NCBI GenBank assembly: GCA_964591375.1
Contig: CAZQAU010000029.1
Coordinates: forward strand, 1-18,122
Direction: 5' to 3'
Length of the DNA stretch: 18,122 bases
Source: CAYYYG01 sp964591375
GTDB taxonomy: Bacteria; Patescibacteriota; Microgenomatia; UBA1406; GWC2-37-13
The notes beneath the pieces are model-generated. The model made no database searches and was not told the DNA's origin. It worked only from the letters and a program-made list of their open reading frames with translations. The position numbers and the translations under genes were made by a program. Positions 7,213 through 14,484 of this stretch are shown here, one piece after another. Numbering within the stretch: position 1 is the stretch's first letter; each line of letters opens with the position of its first letter.

Positions 7213-8394
7213 ATGAAATTATTTTTTGCTATTGTCATACCAATAGCTCTATTTGCATCTACTTTATATTTTTTTTATCTCCAACAAAAATATCTTTCCC
7301 AACAACTTATTTCTACTACATCCAAAGCGCAGTCTATACATTCAGATCTGGAGAAAACAAAACAAACATTACAACAGACTGCGGCCGAATTGGACGCGTT
7401 ACAACATGTAGATCAAAAAGAGCGTAATGATGATTTGGAGAAACAAATAAAAACTATAGAACAAGTGTATAAAGATGCGGTTATAACGTATGAGGAATTA
7501 CTGAAACTAAAAGAAATTTCTACTAAAACTGAGAAGTATGATGATTCTTTTACAGAAGCACTCGATTATTTATCTAAGCGAAATTATGCTTCAGGTTCTG
7601 CTACACTCACCAGCTTAAAAAAAGATATTAGTACTAAGCGAGCTGAAATAGCTGCATCTTTTGCTATACCAGCGAATGTGCCGGCCAATAATGCGCCGCC
7701 TGGTTCTGGTTATCGACGCCAGACAGTGCAGGCTGATATAGGTAGTTATATGGTCGATATTGTGGCGGCCGATCTAAACTCAACAAAGGTTATTGTGGAT
7801 ACTGCTTCTGACTCTACTTGTAAAGATAACTGTCCTGTTATGGCATTAGGAGATTATGCTGCTCGTAGTGGAGCATTTGCAGCGATCAATGGACCATATT
7901 TTTGTCCCGCCTCGTATCCGAGTTGTGCAGGTAAAACTAATTCATTTGATACATTGTTAATGAATAAAAATAAAGTTTATTTTAATTCCGAAAACAATGT
8001 ATACAGCACTGTTCCGGCAGTGATTTTTTCTGGTAATTCAGCTCGGTGGGTAAGTCAGTCTTTACAATGGGGACGGGACACTGGTGTTGATTCAGTAATT
8101 GCTAATCAGCCTTTATTACTTAAGGATGGAAATATAACATATGGGGGAGATGATGAGGTTAAACGAGCCGGCAAGGGAGCAAGGTCTTTTGTTGGAACAA
8201 GTGGTAATATGGTATATATAGGTGTAGTTTATAATGCCAATGTAGCTGAGGTTGCCAGGGTTTTGAAAACACTAGGAATTCAAAATGCTCTCAATCTAGA
8301 TAGTGGCGGATCAACAGCACTAATGTCCGGCGGACGCTATATCATCGGACCTGGTCGAGCATTACCCTTTGGAATATTGTTTGTAAGAAAATAA
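7213..8394 (+). CDS. Membrane-anchored phosphodiester glycosidase family protein (NAGPA/DUF2233)
   Basis: A 393-residue protein from the ATG at 7213. An uncleaved signal anchor (about residues 3-24) is followed by a highly charged coiled-coil stalk (about 25-150), a Pro/Asn-rich hinge (PANVPANNAPPG) and a C-terminal NAGPA-like domain (about 170-393). Domain hallmarks are the INGPYF motif and NLDSGGSTALM near the end. The family includes the human enzyme that uncovers mannose-6-phosphate and bacterial surface or spore proteins acting on N-acetylglucosaminyl phosphodiesters. Four cysteines at 203, 207, 231 and 238 could form disulphides, fitting an extracytoplasmic location. The ATG at 7180 is an alternative start adding 11 polar residues and overlapping the flavodoxin gene. 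I prefer 7213 because it begins right before the hydrophobic segment. The substrate is unknown. Confidence 0.82.
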   Translation: MKLFFAIVIPIALFASTLYFFYLQQKYLSQQLISTTSKAQSIHSDLEKTKQTLQQTAAELDALQHVDQKERNDDLEKQIKTIEQVYKDAVITYEELLKLKEISTKTEKYDDSFTEALDYLSKRNYASGSATLTSLKKDISTKRAEIAASFAIPANVPANNAPPGSGYRRQTVQADIGSYMVDIVAADLNSTKVIVDTASDSTCKDNCPVMALGDYAARSGAFAAINGPYFCPASYPSCAGKTNSFDTLLMNKNKVYFNSENNVYSTVPAVIFSGNSARWVSQSLQWGRDTGVDSVIANQPLLLKDGNITYGGDDEVKRAGKGARSFVGTSGNMVYIGVVYNANVAEVARVLKTLGIQNALNLDSGGSTALMSGGRYIIGPGRALPFGILFVRK

Positions 8395-8426
8395 TATACT
8401 GTTAGTAATACAAATCACTATATCGT

Positions 8427-8774
8427 ATGACAAATACTGCTTGTAGCTTACTAGATAAGAAATGTAAACCATGTGAAGGTGGAATGCCATCTTTAACTGG
8501 TTCAGAAATTAAACCTTTGTTGGCTGAAATACCAGGTTGGTCTCTGATTGATAATAAGCAAATAGAGAAGGAATATAAATTCAAGAATTTTCTGAGTGCA
8601 GTGCAGTTTATTAATAAGATTGCCAATGTGTCCGAAGATGAAGGTCATCATCCGGATATTTTATTACATAACTGGAATAAAGTGAAAGTGATGCTAACCA
8701 CACATGCCATAGATGGGCTTTCTGAAAATGATTTTATCTTAGCCGCGAAACTTGACGCACTTATTATGTCATAA
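8427..8774 (+). CDS. phhB: Pterin-4a-carbinolamine dehydratase family protein
   Basis: A 115-residue protein of the PCD/DCoH family, which dehydrates 4a-hydroxytetrahydrobiopterin after aromatic amino acid hydroxylation. The catalytic histidine set is visible: His74-His75 in EGHHPDI and His93 in TTHAIDGLSENDF, together with NKVKVMLTTH. The N-terminal CKPCEGGMPSL and the GW at 37-38 are also common in bacterial members. No aromatic amino acid hydroxylase or biopterin gene is visible nearby. Its physiological role here is therefore unclear, and a PCD-like protein with another substrate is possible. It lies 32 bases after the phosphodiester glycosidase gene on the same strand; a TATACT at 8395-8400 could promote it. 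Confidence 0.9.
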   Translation: MTNTACSLLDKKCKPCEGGMPSLTGSEIKPLLAEIPGWSLIDNKQIEKEYKFKNFLSAVQFINKIANVSEDEGHHPDILLHNWNKVKVMLTTHAIDGLSENDFILAAKLDALIMS

Positions 8775-8805
8775 AACGTATTCGTATAATAGCTACGTCT
8801 TCCAT

Positions 8806-8811
8806 TACAAT
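8806..8811 (+). promoter_or_regulatory. -10 element setting the start of the 161-residue gene
   Basis: TACAAT followed by six bases (ATTTAT) and the ATG at 8818. A second TATAAT sits at 8785-8790. Both fall inside the extra codons that an earlier start at 8752 would need, so they argue against that start. Confidence 0.5.
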
Positions 8812-8817
8812 ATTTAT

Positions 8818-9303
8818 ATGAATGACCAAAAGTTGCAAAACGATTTCATTACCGGAACAGTACCAGAAAATCTAGAAGGATTTTATAAGGGAGAATTTGC
8901 TGCCTTTTTTCCTAACTCAATTGCAGAAACGATGGGAGCTGTATTATTAAGACTATGGTTACCGTGGAAAGGGAAATTTTTTTATTCTGAAAAACAGGTT
9001 GGTGATAATATACTACCGTCTTACCTTATTAACTATTTGCGATTTCGATTTAATGATTATAATAGTACACCTTCGCCGGATAAACTATTTCACGCGTTCC
9101 CCTTTGCTACTTATGTTATGAATGGTGTGCAGGATACCATTGCTGTCATGAGACTCAGCTATGATCTTCCTCAGAATCCTCCCTTTGTTCGTAAAATTTC
9201 TGATGAATTAGTGCAATTATCGGATGGCTCCTATTTAGGAAAAGGTTTTATACAGGAAAGAGCCGTAAATCGTTTATTCTGTTATTTTCGTTTAAAGAAA
9301 TAA
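8818..9303 (+). CDS. Conserved-looking hypothetical protein, 161 residues
   Basis: I do not recognise a named family. The protein is soluble with no signal peptide or membrane span, rich in aromatic residues and with strand-like alternation. Notable stretches are GFYKGEFAAFFP, LWLPWKGKFFY, HAFPFATYVMNGVQDTIAVM, LSYDLPQNPPFVRKISDELV and DGSYLGKGFI, ending in LFCYFRLKK. The ligand-sheltering look (Gly-Tyr-Lys-Gly, Trp-Lys-Gly-Lys, Tyr-Leu-Gly-Lys repeats at turns) suggests a beta-barrel or lipocalin-like fold, which is only a guess. An in-frame ATG at 8752 would overlap the preceding dehydratase gene and give an implausible N-terminus, so I use 8818, where a -10 box precedes the ATG by six bases. 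It ends three bases before the convergent DUF3052 gene. Confidence 0.75.
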   Translation: MNDQKLQNDFITGTVPENLEGFYKGEFAAFFPNSIAETMGAVLLRLWLPWKGKFFYSEKQVGDNILPSYLINYLRFRFNDYNSTPSPDKLFHAFPFATYVMNGVQDTIAVMRLSYDLPQNPPFVRKISDELVQLSDGSYLGKGFIQERAVNRLFCYFRLKK

Positions 9304-9306
9304 CTT

Positions 9307-9714
9307 TCATGATCTGTCTTTAAGACGATATACAAACTTCAACCCCGACCATATTTCATCGATGGCAGCAACTTTTACATCGACTAAGTCATTATAAAGC
9401 CCGATTGAACGCACATCATTTTCGTTTAGATTGGATACTATTTTAGAACTTAATTTAGGCCAGGAAATCCAAAGCATTCCGGTAGGTTTGAGATGCTTTT
9501 TTAACATTGGGAACATAGACTGTAATTCTTGTTTATCGTGTGTAAAGTAATGTATAAAGTCATACTTTCCCTCTTCAAGAGGGCCTATGATAACAGAAGC
9601 AGGAAGTTTACCCAGCGTTTTTTCATATCCGGAGGGATAATTGATTAATGTAATAGTCTGTCCCGGTTTTATGCCGAGCTTATCCTGTAACGGGCGTTTT
9701 GAATAGCCAGCCAT
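9307..9714 (-). CDS. DUF3052 family protein
   Basis: A 135-residue soluble protein of unknown biochemical function. It matches the small bacterial DUF3052 family: MAGYSKRPLQDKLGIKPG at the N-terminus, LWISWPKLSSK in the middle, and VDVKVAAIDEIWSGLKFVYR at the end. The middle and C-terminal parts resemble the strands of a methyltransferase-like Rossmann fold without a recognisable cofactor motif. The ATG at 9714 is chosen over an in-frame TTG three codons upstream because MAGYS is the usual family start. It follows the 2-hydroxyacid dehydrogenase stop by about 15 bases on the same strand, so the two are probably cotranscribed. Confidence 0.85.
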   Translation of the reverse strand: MAGYSKRPLQDKLGIKPGQTITLINYPSGYEKTLGKLPASVIIGPLEEGKYDFIHYFTHDKQELQSMFPMLKKHLKPTGMLWISWPKLSSKIVSNLNENDVRSIGLYNDLVDVKVAAIDEIWSGLKFVYRLKDRS

Positions 9715-9729
9715 ATTTTTCAAGTGAAA

Positions 9730-10725
9730 CTATGATACAACATTAATTGGATTACCGGTTGTATAATGCTTGATACTGTCAATAGTTGTTTCAACAATGC
9801 GCAGCAAAGCTTCACGTGAATTAAACGCGTTGTGAGGTGTAACAACTACTTTAGGATGGCGTATCAGGACATGATCCATACACATAATTTTGTAGTCAGC
9901 CGGATGAGGACTGTGAGAGGATAGAAGTTCAATTTCTTCACTCAGGTGGTTTTCTTCTTCCAGAACATCTAGTCCAACACCAGCGAGTATTCCTTTTTCC
10001 AACGCCATCAGAATAGCTTCTGTTTGAATGAGTCCACCGCGTGCGGTATTGATAAGGATACTACCTGGCTTAATCTTCATTATATTCTCAGTATTTAAGA
10101 TATGATGTGTCTGGGGCATATCCGGAAGATGAAGGGTGATGATATCCGCTTGGGCAAGTAGTTCCGGCAGTTCTAAAAACGTTACTCCGTACTCCTGAGC
10201 TAATTTTTCATCATGAGTACGTGCATTTACTAATGGTTGCATACCAAATCCGCGAGCAATCTTTAAGACTTCAAGACCAATTTTCCCTAGTCCGATAATC
10301 CCGATTTTTTTCCCAAATAAATCAAATCCACGAATAATTTTATGATCAAAATTGCAGTCCTTTGATTGTTGTACAGATTCATATATATTGCGCGAAACTG
10401 CGAGCATTAAAGCAAAGGTAAATTCCGCGACAGTACGCGAACCATATTCCGGCACATTCGTGACTACTATATTATGTGCTTTGCAATATTCAATATCTAT
10501 GTGATCAAAACCAGTGGAACGAGTCGCTATCATTTTAAGATTAGGAAGTTTACTCAAAGCTTCTTTTTTTAAAGTGGAGTATACAAAGCATGAAACAACT
10601 TCAATTTCCTTATACTTGTCAGCATTATCTTCGCATAGTTTTTCATCAGACAAAATAGCATCAGGAAATGTTTTGGTCAATAATGGTTTTTCCCATTCTT
10701 CAGTTTCAAAAAAAGCAATTTTCAT
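9730..10725 (-). CDS. D-isomer-specific 2-hydroxyacid dehydrogenase, D-lactate dehydrogenase-like
   Basis: A 331-residue cytoplasmic NAD-dependent dehydrogenase. The nucleotide-binding motif is GLGKIG (Gly145-Gly150). The catalytic set is Arg229 in INTARGG, a Glu in DVLEEE (256-258) and His298 in VTPHNAF. The substrate-binding N-terminal part includes the RSTGFDHID and VPEYGSRTVAEF motifs. The long loop between DVLEEE and VTPH (about 259-292) is the arrangement seen in fermentative D-lactate dehydrogenases of the LdhA type. It probably reduces pyruvate to D-lactate and regenerates NAD+ for the glycolytic genes at the end of the window, but substrate assignment inside this family is uncertain. 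It sits between the GT-C-like gene (25 bases upstream) and the DUF3052 gene, all on the minus strand. Confidence 0.9.
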   Translation of the reverse strand: MKIAFFETEEWEKPLLTKTFPDAILSDEKLCEDNADKYKEIEVVSCFVYSTLKKEALSKLPNLKMIATRSTGFDHIDIEYCKAHNIVVTNVPEYGSRTVAEFTFALMLAVSRNIYESVQQSKDCNFDHKIIRGFDLFGKKIGIIGLGKIGLEVLKIARGFGMQPLVNARTHDEKLAQEYGVTFLELPELLAQADIITLHLPDMPQTHHILNTENIMKIKPGSILINTARGGLIQTEAILMALEKGILAGVGLDVLEEENHLSEEIELLSSHSPHPADYKIMCMDHVLIRHPKVVVTPHNAFNSREALLRIVETTIDSIKHYTTGNPINVVS

Positions 10726-10750
10726 AAGATATTAAAGTAAATAATAATAT

Positions 10751-12229
10751 TTATTTAATAATAGTATATAGTATAGAAACATCATCTGAATATATTTCTT
10801 TTACATGATTAAGAATTGGTAAACGAGTGCTCTTTTTATTTTTGACGGGTATATACAGTCCAATAGCTTTTTGAATCCAAATTGTAAATGGGTCAGTTGA
10901 TTCTAAAGGTGGTTTTCTTATGAGGATTGTAGTTATATTGTATTTTTTTATTAGTGAATCTGCAGGTGTTTTTTTATCATACAAAAGTTGTTGATATTCT
11001 TTAAATGCATAGTTACTTTCTTTTTTATTCGGAGCCATCCATCTAAAGCTCGGCATTCTTCCATCTATAAAAATTTTCTTTTCAGGGAGTTTCCAATCAA
11101 GATAACCTCCCCATTCATATAAACTAAATATTTCTCCAGCAGGTGGATTTTTCTTTAAATAAAGTACTGCTTTTGCGGGATATTTTTTTTCAGAAAATGT
11201 TGATGTTCCCCATGCATACCAACCGATTTCCCATATACAGCAGAATACTGCTAATAGTAAAAGCATATTAAAAAATATATTCAGTCTACGTTCTCCATCA
11301 TTATAATTTTTTATTTCTTCGTGAAAATATTTCATTGACTGTAATGTAGGTATTAAAGAAAAAATCATCCAGAAAGGTATATGTCGAAATGAAGAAATTC
11401 CTGCAACTAACAACAGACAGTAGGTCATTTTTTCATATAGCGTGAAATGATGACGAAATCTATATACTAACATTACTGAAATTACTACATAGCTCCAAAG
11501 AGAGATATTAATAAACATAAAGGCAGGAAACCACTCCACAATACTCCAGCGTAATGAATGATCAGTCATTTGCATGCCTATTTCCCACCAAATTCGATAT
11601 CCGTATGGGTTTAATAAGGTGATTAAAACTGATCCAATTAATAATACTAGTTCTGATGCATTTGTTTTTTTATGAAGATACCAGCGTGATACAAAAAAAA
11701 TGAAAATCAGGACAATCGCAATCGGGAAAGATCCATGTAAATTAGTCCATAACAAAATAAGAAATATAATTATGATTGGGGTATATTTATTTTTATCAAT
11801 GCGATAGAACAACTGTATTATTATGCTAAATAAAAACCAGCTTATAACCTGTGTTCTCACTCCCGCAATCGGAAATAAGGCAGTATAAATGAGAATCAGA
11901 GGTAGGGCTGACCATTGATATAATTTTTTTGGTATTTGCATATAAGATGCAATCACCGCAAGCACTGCAAAAAGTATCGAGAGTAAAGGCATACCTGCGA
12001 TCGGATAGAGTAAGGCAATAAAACTATTTGTCAGCCATTCATGATCTACAAATGGGTAACTTGGCATTGTATAGGAAAAAGGATCTGTGTCAGGAATTCC
12101 TTTTTGCATAATGATTTGTCCCATTCTGATATGCCAGCCAAAATCGGAATCAAGTGTATATATTCCTTTAAGTGTATAAACAACCAAAGCAGTGGCAAAA
12201 ATAAGCAAGACTAAATTTCGTATTCTCAT
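10751..12229 (-). CDS. Polytopic GT-C-fold glycosyltransferase-like membrane protein
   Basis: A 492-residue integral membrane protein with roughly ten hydrophobic segments in residues 5-340 and a soluble C-terminal part (about 355-492). The first loop carries DSDFGWHIRMGQIIMQKGIP, then DTDPFSYT and VDHEW. Acidic residues in this first external loop are what GT-C glycosyltransferases use to bind a polyprenyl-phosphate sugar donor. The C-terminal part has FSLYEWGGYLDWKLPEKK and FIDGRM, recurrent in bacterial proteins of this type. It likely transfers a sugar onto a cell-envelope acceptor on the outer face of the membrane; donor and acceptor are unknown. Not an oligosaccharyltransferase STT3, as no WWDYG is visible. 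It is the first gene of the probable minus-strand operon, with a -10 six bases before its ATG. Confidence 0.8.
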   Translation of the reverse strand: MRIRNLVLLIFATALVVYTLKGIYTLDSDFGWHIRMGQIIMQKGIPDTDPFSYTMPSYPFVDHEWLTNSFIALLYPIAGMPLLSILFAVLAVIASYMQIPKKLYQWSALPLILIYTALFPIAGVRTQVISWFLFSIIIQLFYRIDKNKYTPIIIIFLILLWTNLHGSFPIAIVLIFIFFVSRWYLHKKTNASELVLLIGSVLITLLNPYGYRIWWEIGMQMTDHSLRWSIVEWFPAFMFINISLWSYVVISVMLVYRFRHHFTLYEKMTYCLLLVAGISSFRHIPFWMIFSLIPTLQSMKYFHEEIKNYNDGERRLNIFFNMLLLLAVFCCIWEIGWYAWGTSTFSEKKYPAKAVLYLKKNPPAGEIFSLYEWGGYLDWKLPEKKIFIDGRMPSFRWMAPNKKESNYAFKEYQQLLYDKKTPADSLIKKYNITTILIRKPPLESTDPFTIWIQKAIGLYIPVKNKKSTRLPILNHVKEIYSDDVSILYTIIK

Positions 12230-12235
12230 GAAGAA

Positions 12236-12241
12236 ATAATA
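12236..12241 (-). promoter_or_regulatory. -10 element of the GT-C-like gene, leaderless arrangement
   Basis: On the minus strand TATTAT, six bases (TTCTTC), then the ATG at 12229. It is one half of a compact divergent promoter region of 64 bases. Confidence 0.45.
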
Positions 12242-12282
12242 ACAGAGTATAGTAGAAGTTTCTTATTTTTTGTAACTCATAG

Positions 12283-12288
12283 TACAAT
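12283..12288 (+). promoter_or_regulatory. -10 element of the DUF192 gene, leaderless arrangement
   Basis: TACAAT, five bases (AAGAT), then the ATG at 12294. A weak -35-like TTCTTA (12260-12265) is 17 bases upstream. Divergent from the GT-C-like gene. Confidence 0.5.
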
Positions 12289-12293
12289 AAGAT

Positions 12294-12737
12294 ATGATGA
12301 AAATCAGTATTATTGTTGGAATTTTAATTATACTTTTCGTTTTCGAAGGAGTTTCTTTTGCTAGGAAGTATATTGCTATCAGCTCCAAATGGAAAGGTTA
12401 CAAAGTGATAAAATATAAAGTGCAGGGGAATGAATATAAATTACTGGTTGCAGATACTCAGGAAAAGTGGACAAAAGGACTAATGTATCAGCGTGATTTG
12501 GAAAATTTAGACGGAATGATTTTTGTTTTTCCCCAGTCACAGGTGCAAAGTTTTTGGAACGAAAACACACTCATGGATCTCGATATTATCTGGATTAATG
12601 AAGAAAAAGTATTAGGAAAAAGTTTTTTACCATCAATTGAAAAAAGTAAACGAAAAATAATCGTTAACTCTCCTAAACCCGTTGACGCGGTAATTGAGCT
12701 TGTTCGAAAGACACAACCGCGGTCTTTTTTTAACTAA
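12294..12737 (+). CDS. DUF192 family protein with N-terminal membrane segment
   Basis: A 147-residue protein. Residues about 3-22 are a hydrophobic signal or anchor; a basic stretch follows, and the DUF192 domain covers about 40-140. Hallmarks are VADTQEKWTKGLMYQ, LDGMIFVFP, then SFWNENTLMDLDIIWINEEK, corresponding to the usual GLM, GMLFVF and FWMKNT patterns. Here Asn replaces the usual Met-Lys before Glu-Asn-Thr. The function of DUF192 proteins is not established; they are generally small beta-rich extracytoplasmic proteins. It begins Met-Met, so 12297 is an equally possible start. Its last codons lie inside a terminator-like hairpin (12707-12731). Confidence 0.87.
   Translation: MMKISIIVGILIILFVFEGVSFARKYIAISSKWKGYKVIKYKVQGNEYKLLVADTQEKWTKGLMYQRDLENLDGMIFVFPQSQVQSFWNENTLMDLDIIWINEEKVLGKSFLPSIEKSKRKIIVNSPKPVDAVIELVRKTQPRSFFN
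12707..12731 (+). terminator. Possible intrinsic terminator inside the 3' end of the DUF192 gene
   Basis: AAAGAC pairs with GTCTTT (6 bp, 9-base loop) and runs into seven T (12725-12731) that also encode Phe-Phe before the stop. The stem is short, so termination may be partial. Confidence 0.45.
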
Positions 12738-12754
12738 TAGTTTAATATATGTTG

Positions 12755-12760
12755 TATAAT
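12755..12760 (+). promoter_or_regulatory. -10 element of the thiamine diphosphate enzyme gene
   Basis: Perfect TATAAT ten bases before the ATG at 12771, predicting a leader of only a few bases. A TATACT (12763-12768) follows even closer. No convincing -35. Confidence 0.5.
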
Positions 12761-12770
12761 CATATACTAT

Positions 12771-14429
12771 ATGAAAGCCTCCGATTTACTTGTCAAATGT
12801 CTTGAAGCAGAAGGTGTGAAATATATTTTCGCACTGCCTGGTGAAGAAGTACAGGACATTTTATTTTCTTTAGAAAAGTCTTCGATCGAAGTAATTGTAA
12901 CCCGTCACGAACAGGCAGCTGCTTTTATGGCTGATGTATGGGGCCGACTCACCGGTAAAGCCGGTGTCTGTTTAGCTACTTTAGGGCCAGGCGCTACTAA
13001 TCTTATTACGGGCTTAGGCGATGCACATTTAGATAAAAGTCCGGTTGTGGCAATCACTGGACAGGGCGATATGAAAAGACTACATAAGGAAAGTCATCAG
13101 TATATAGATATTGTGAACATGTTCAAGCCGATTGTTAAATGGAATTTTTCTGTTCATGATAACTGGGTAATTCCTGAAGTGGTGCGTAAATCTTTCAAAC
13201 TTGCTCAGATGGAAAAACCAGGTGTAACTCATCTCGAAATTCCTGAAGATATTGCCGAAACTGAAATTCAGGCAGAGCCATTAAAACCGACTACTTTGCG
13301 GCGTCCAGCTCCGGACTATAAAGCTATCAAAGAGGCAATCGCACTTTTGAAAGAAGCAAAACGTCCAATTATTCTGGCAGGTAACGGTGCTATTCGTAAA
13401 CTGGCATCCAAACACTTACGTATGTTAGTGGAAAAGACTCATATTCCAGTCGCATCTACATTCATGGGTAAAGGAGCTGTTTCCGATCGTGATCCTCATT
13501 CATTATTTTCAGTTGGTATGCAGTCTAAGGATTATCAAATCTATGCTTTTGAAAAAGCTGACCTGATTATTTCGGTTGGTTTTGATATAGCTGAATTATA
13601 TCCGACTACATTACAGATGATGAATCCTAAAAAGGACAAAAAAATTATACATATAGATTTTACTCCCTCTGAGATTTACGAATATTTTTATCCGGATGTA
13701 GAAATAATAGCGGATATTTCAGCCACGCTATGGGAACTGAACAAACAGCTGGAAACTCTTCATTTGGATATTGATAAAGAATGGTTCAAGCCAATTCGTA
13801 AAGCAGCAGCAGAAGATATCAAAAGTTATGAGCTGCAAAAGGATACCCCTTTAACTGTTCCTGGAGTGCTAGATATTTTGCGGTCAGTTATGGCGGATGA
13901 AGATATCATTATTTCAGATGTGGGTTCACATAAGGTCTGGATTGGTCGTAATTTTCCAGTGTATTCACCAGGTACATGCATTATTTCAAACGGCTTTGCT
14001 TCTATGGGTATTGCTGTCCCGGGCGGTGTAGCTGCAAAATTGGCATATCCGAATCGTCATGTCGTGGCGGCTACAGGTGATGGTGGATTTCTCATGAATT
14101 CACAGGAAATCGAGACAGCTAAGCGTATTGGGGCAAATTTTACTATTCTACTATTCAATGATAATAACTATGGTCTTATCACATGGAAACAGCAAATGAA
14201 TGTTAATAAGCATTTTGCGACTCAAATTAAGAATCCAAACTTCGTTGAGTATGCTGAAAGCTTTGGAATAAATGCATATCATCCAAAAACTCATGAAGAG
14301 GTGCGCCGTGATCTTGAAAAAGCCGTCAATAGCAAAGAAATGAATCTTGTTGTCGTTGATATCGACCCTGGTGTCAATATGGCTCTAAGTAAAAAACTAA
14401 AGCAGGATCTATCGGGGAAAATTCGATAA
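12771..14429 (+). CDS. Thiamine diphosphate-dependent enzyme, acetolactate synthase-like (possible 2-oxoacid decarboxylase)
   Basis: A 552-residue enzyme of the acetolactate synthase/pyruvate oxidase superfamily. The N-terminal PYR domain contains the cofactor-activating Glu47 (TRHEQAAAFMAD) and LGPGATNLITG (about 71-81). The central domain (about 185-330) has ILAGNGAIR and FMGKGAVSD. The C-terminal PP domain has ISNGFASMGIAVPG and the ThDP/Mg motif from Gly436-Asp437-Gly438 to Asn463 (NDNNYGLITWKQ). Automatic naming would be acetolactate synthase large subunit (ilvB or alsS). However, no small subunit or other branched-chain or acetoin gene is visible, and HKESHQYIDIVNMF plus the neighbouring aldehyde dehydrogenase recall the cyanobacterial 2-oxoglutarate decarboxylase pair. 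ThDP chemistry is secure; the substrate is not. Confidence 0.88.
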   Translation: MKASDLLVKCLEAEGVKYIFALPGEEVQDILFSLEKSSIEVIVTRHEQAAAFMADVWGRLTGKAGVCLATLGPGATNLITGLGDAHLDKSPVVAITGQGDMKRLHKESHQYIDIVNMFKPIVKWNFSVHDNWVIPEVVRKSFKLAQMEKPGVTHLEIPEDIAETEIQAEPLKPTTLRRPAPDYKAIKEAIALLKEAKRPIILAGNGAIRKLASKHLRMLVEKTHIPVASTFMGKGAVSDRDPHSLFSVGMQSKDYQIYAFEKADLIISVGFDIAELYPTTLQMMNPKKDKKIIHIDFTPSEIYEYFYPDVEIIADISATLWELNKQLETLHLDIDKEWFKPIRKAAAEDIKSYELQKDTPLTVPGVLDILRSVMADEDIIISDVGSHKVWIGRNFPVYSPGTCIISNGFASMGIAVPGGVAAKLAYPNRHVVAATGDGGFLMNSQEIETAKRIGANFTILLFNDNNYGLITWKQQMNVNKHFATQIKNPNFVEYAESFGINAYHPKTHEEVRRDLEKAVNSKEMNLVVVDIDPGVNMALSKKLKQDLSGKIR

Positions 14430-14445
14430 ACAAGATATATACATT

Positions 14446-14466
14446 GAGACGTATAAATCGCGTCTC
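14446..14466. repeat. Degraded GAGACG...CGTCTC inverted repeat
   Basis: GAGACG (14446-14451), nine bases, then CGTCTC (14461-14466), lying between the thiamine diphosphate enzyme and aldehyde dehydrogenase genes. The arms match the core of the perfect palindrome at 17087-17114, so it may be an eroded copy of the same repeat. Confidence 0.5.
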
Positions 14467-14484
14467 TCCATTATTTACGTTACT

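Noticed and set aside
8752..8817. Upstream start that would lengthen the 161-residue protein by 22 residues
   Set aside because: It overlaps the dehydratase gene end, gives an unlikely N-terminus, and the -10 boxes fall inside those codons.
14446..14466. Intrinsic terminator between the ThDP enzyme and the aldehyde dehydrogenase
   Set aside because: The stem is only 6 bp with a 9-base loop and no U-tract follows, so it is better listed as a degraded repeat.
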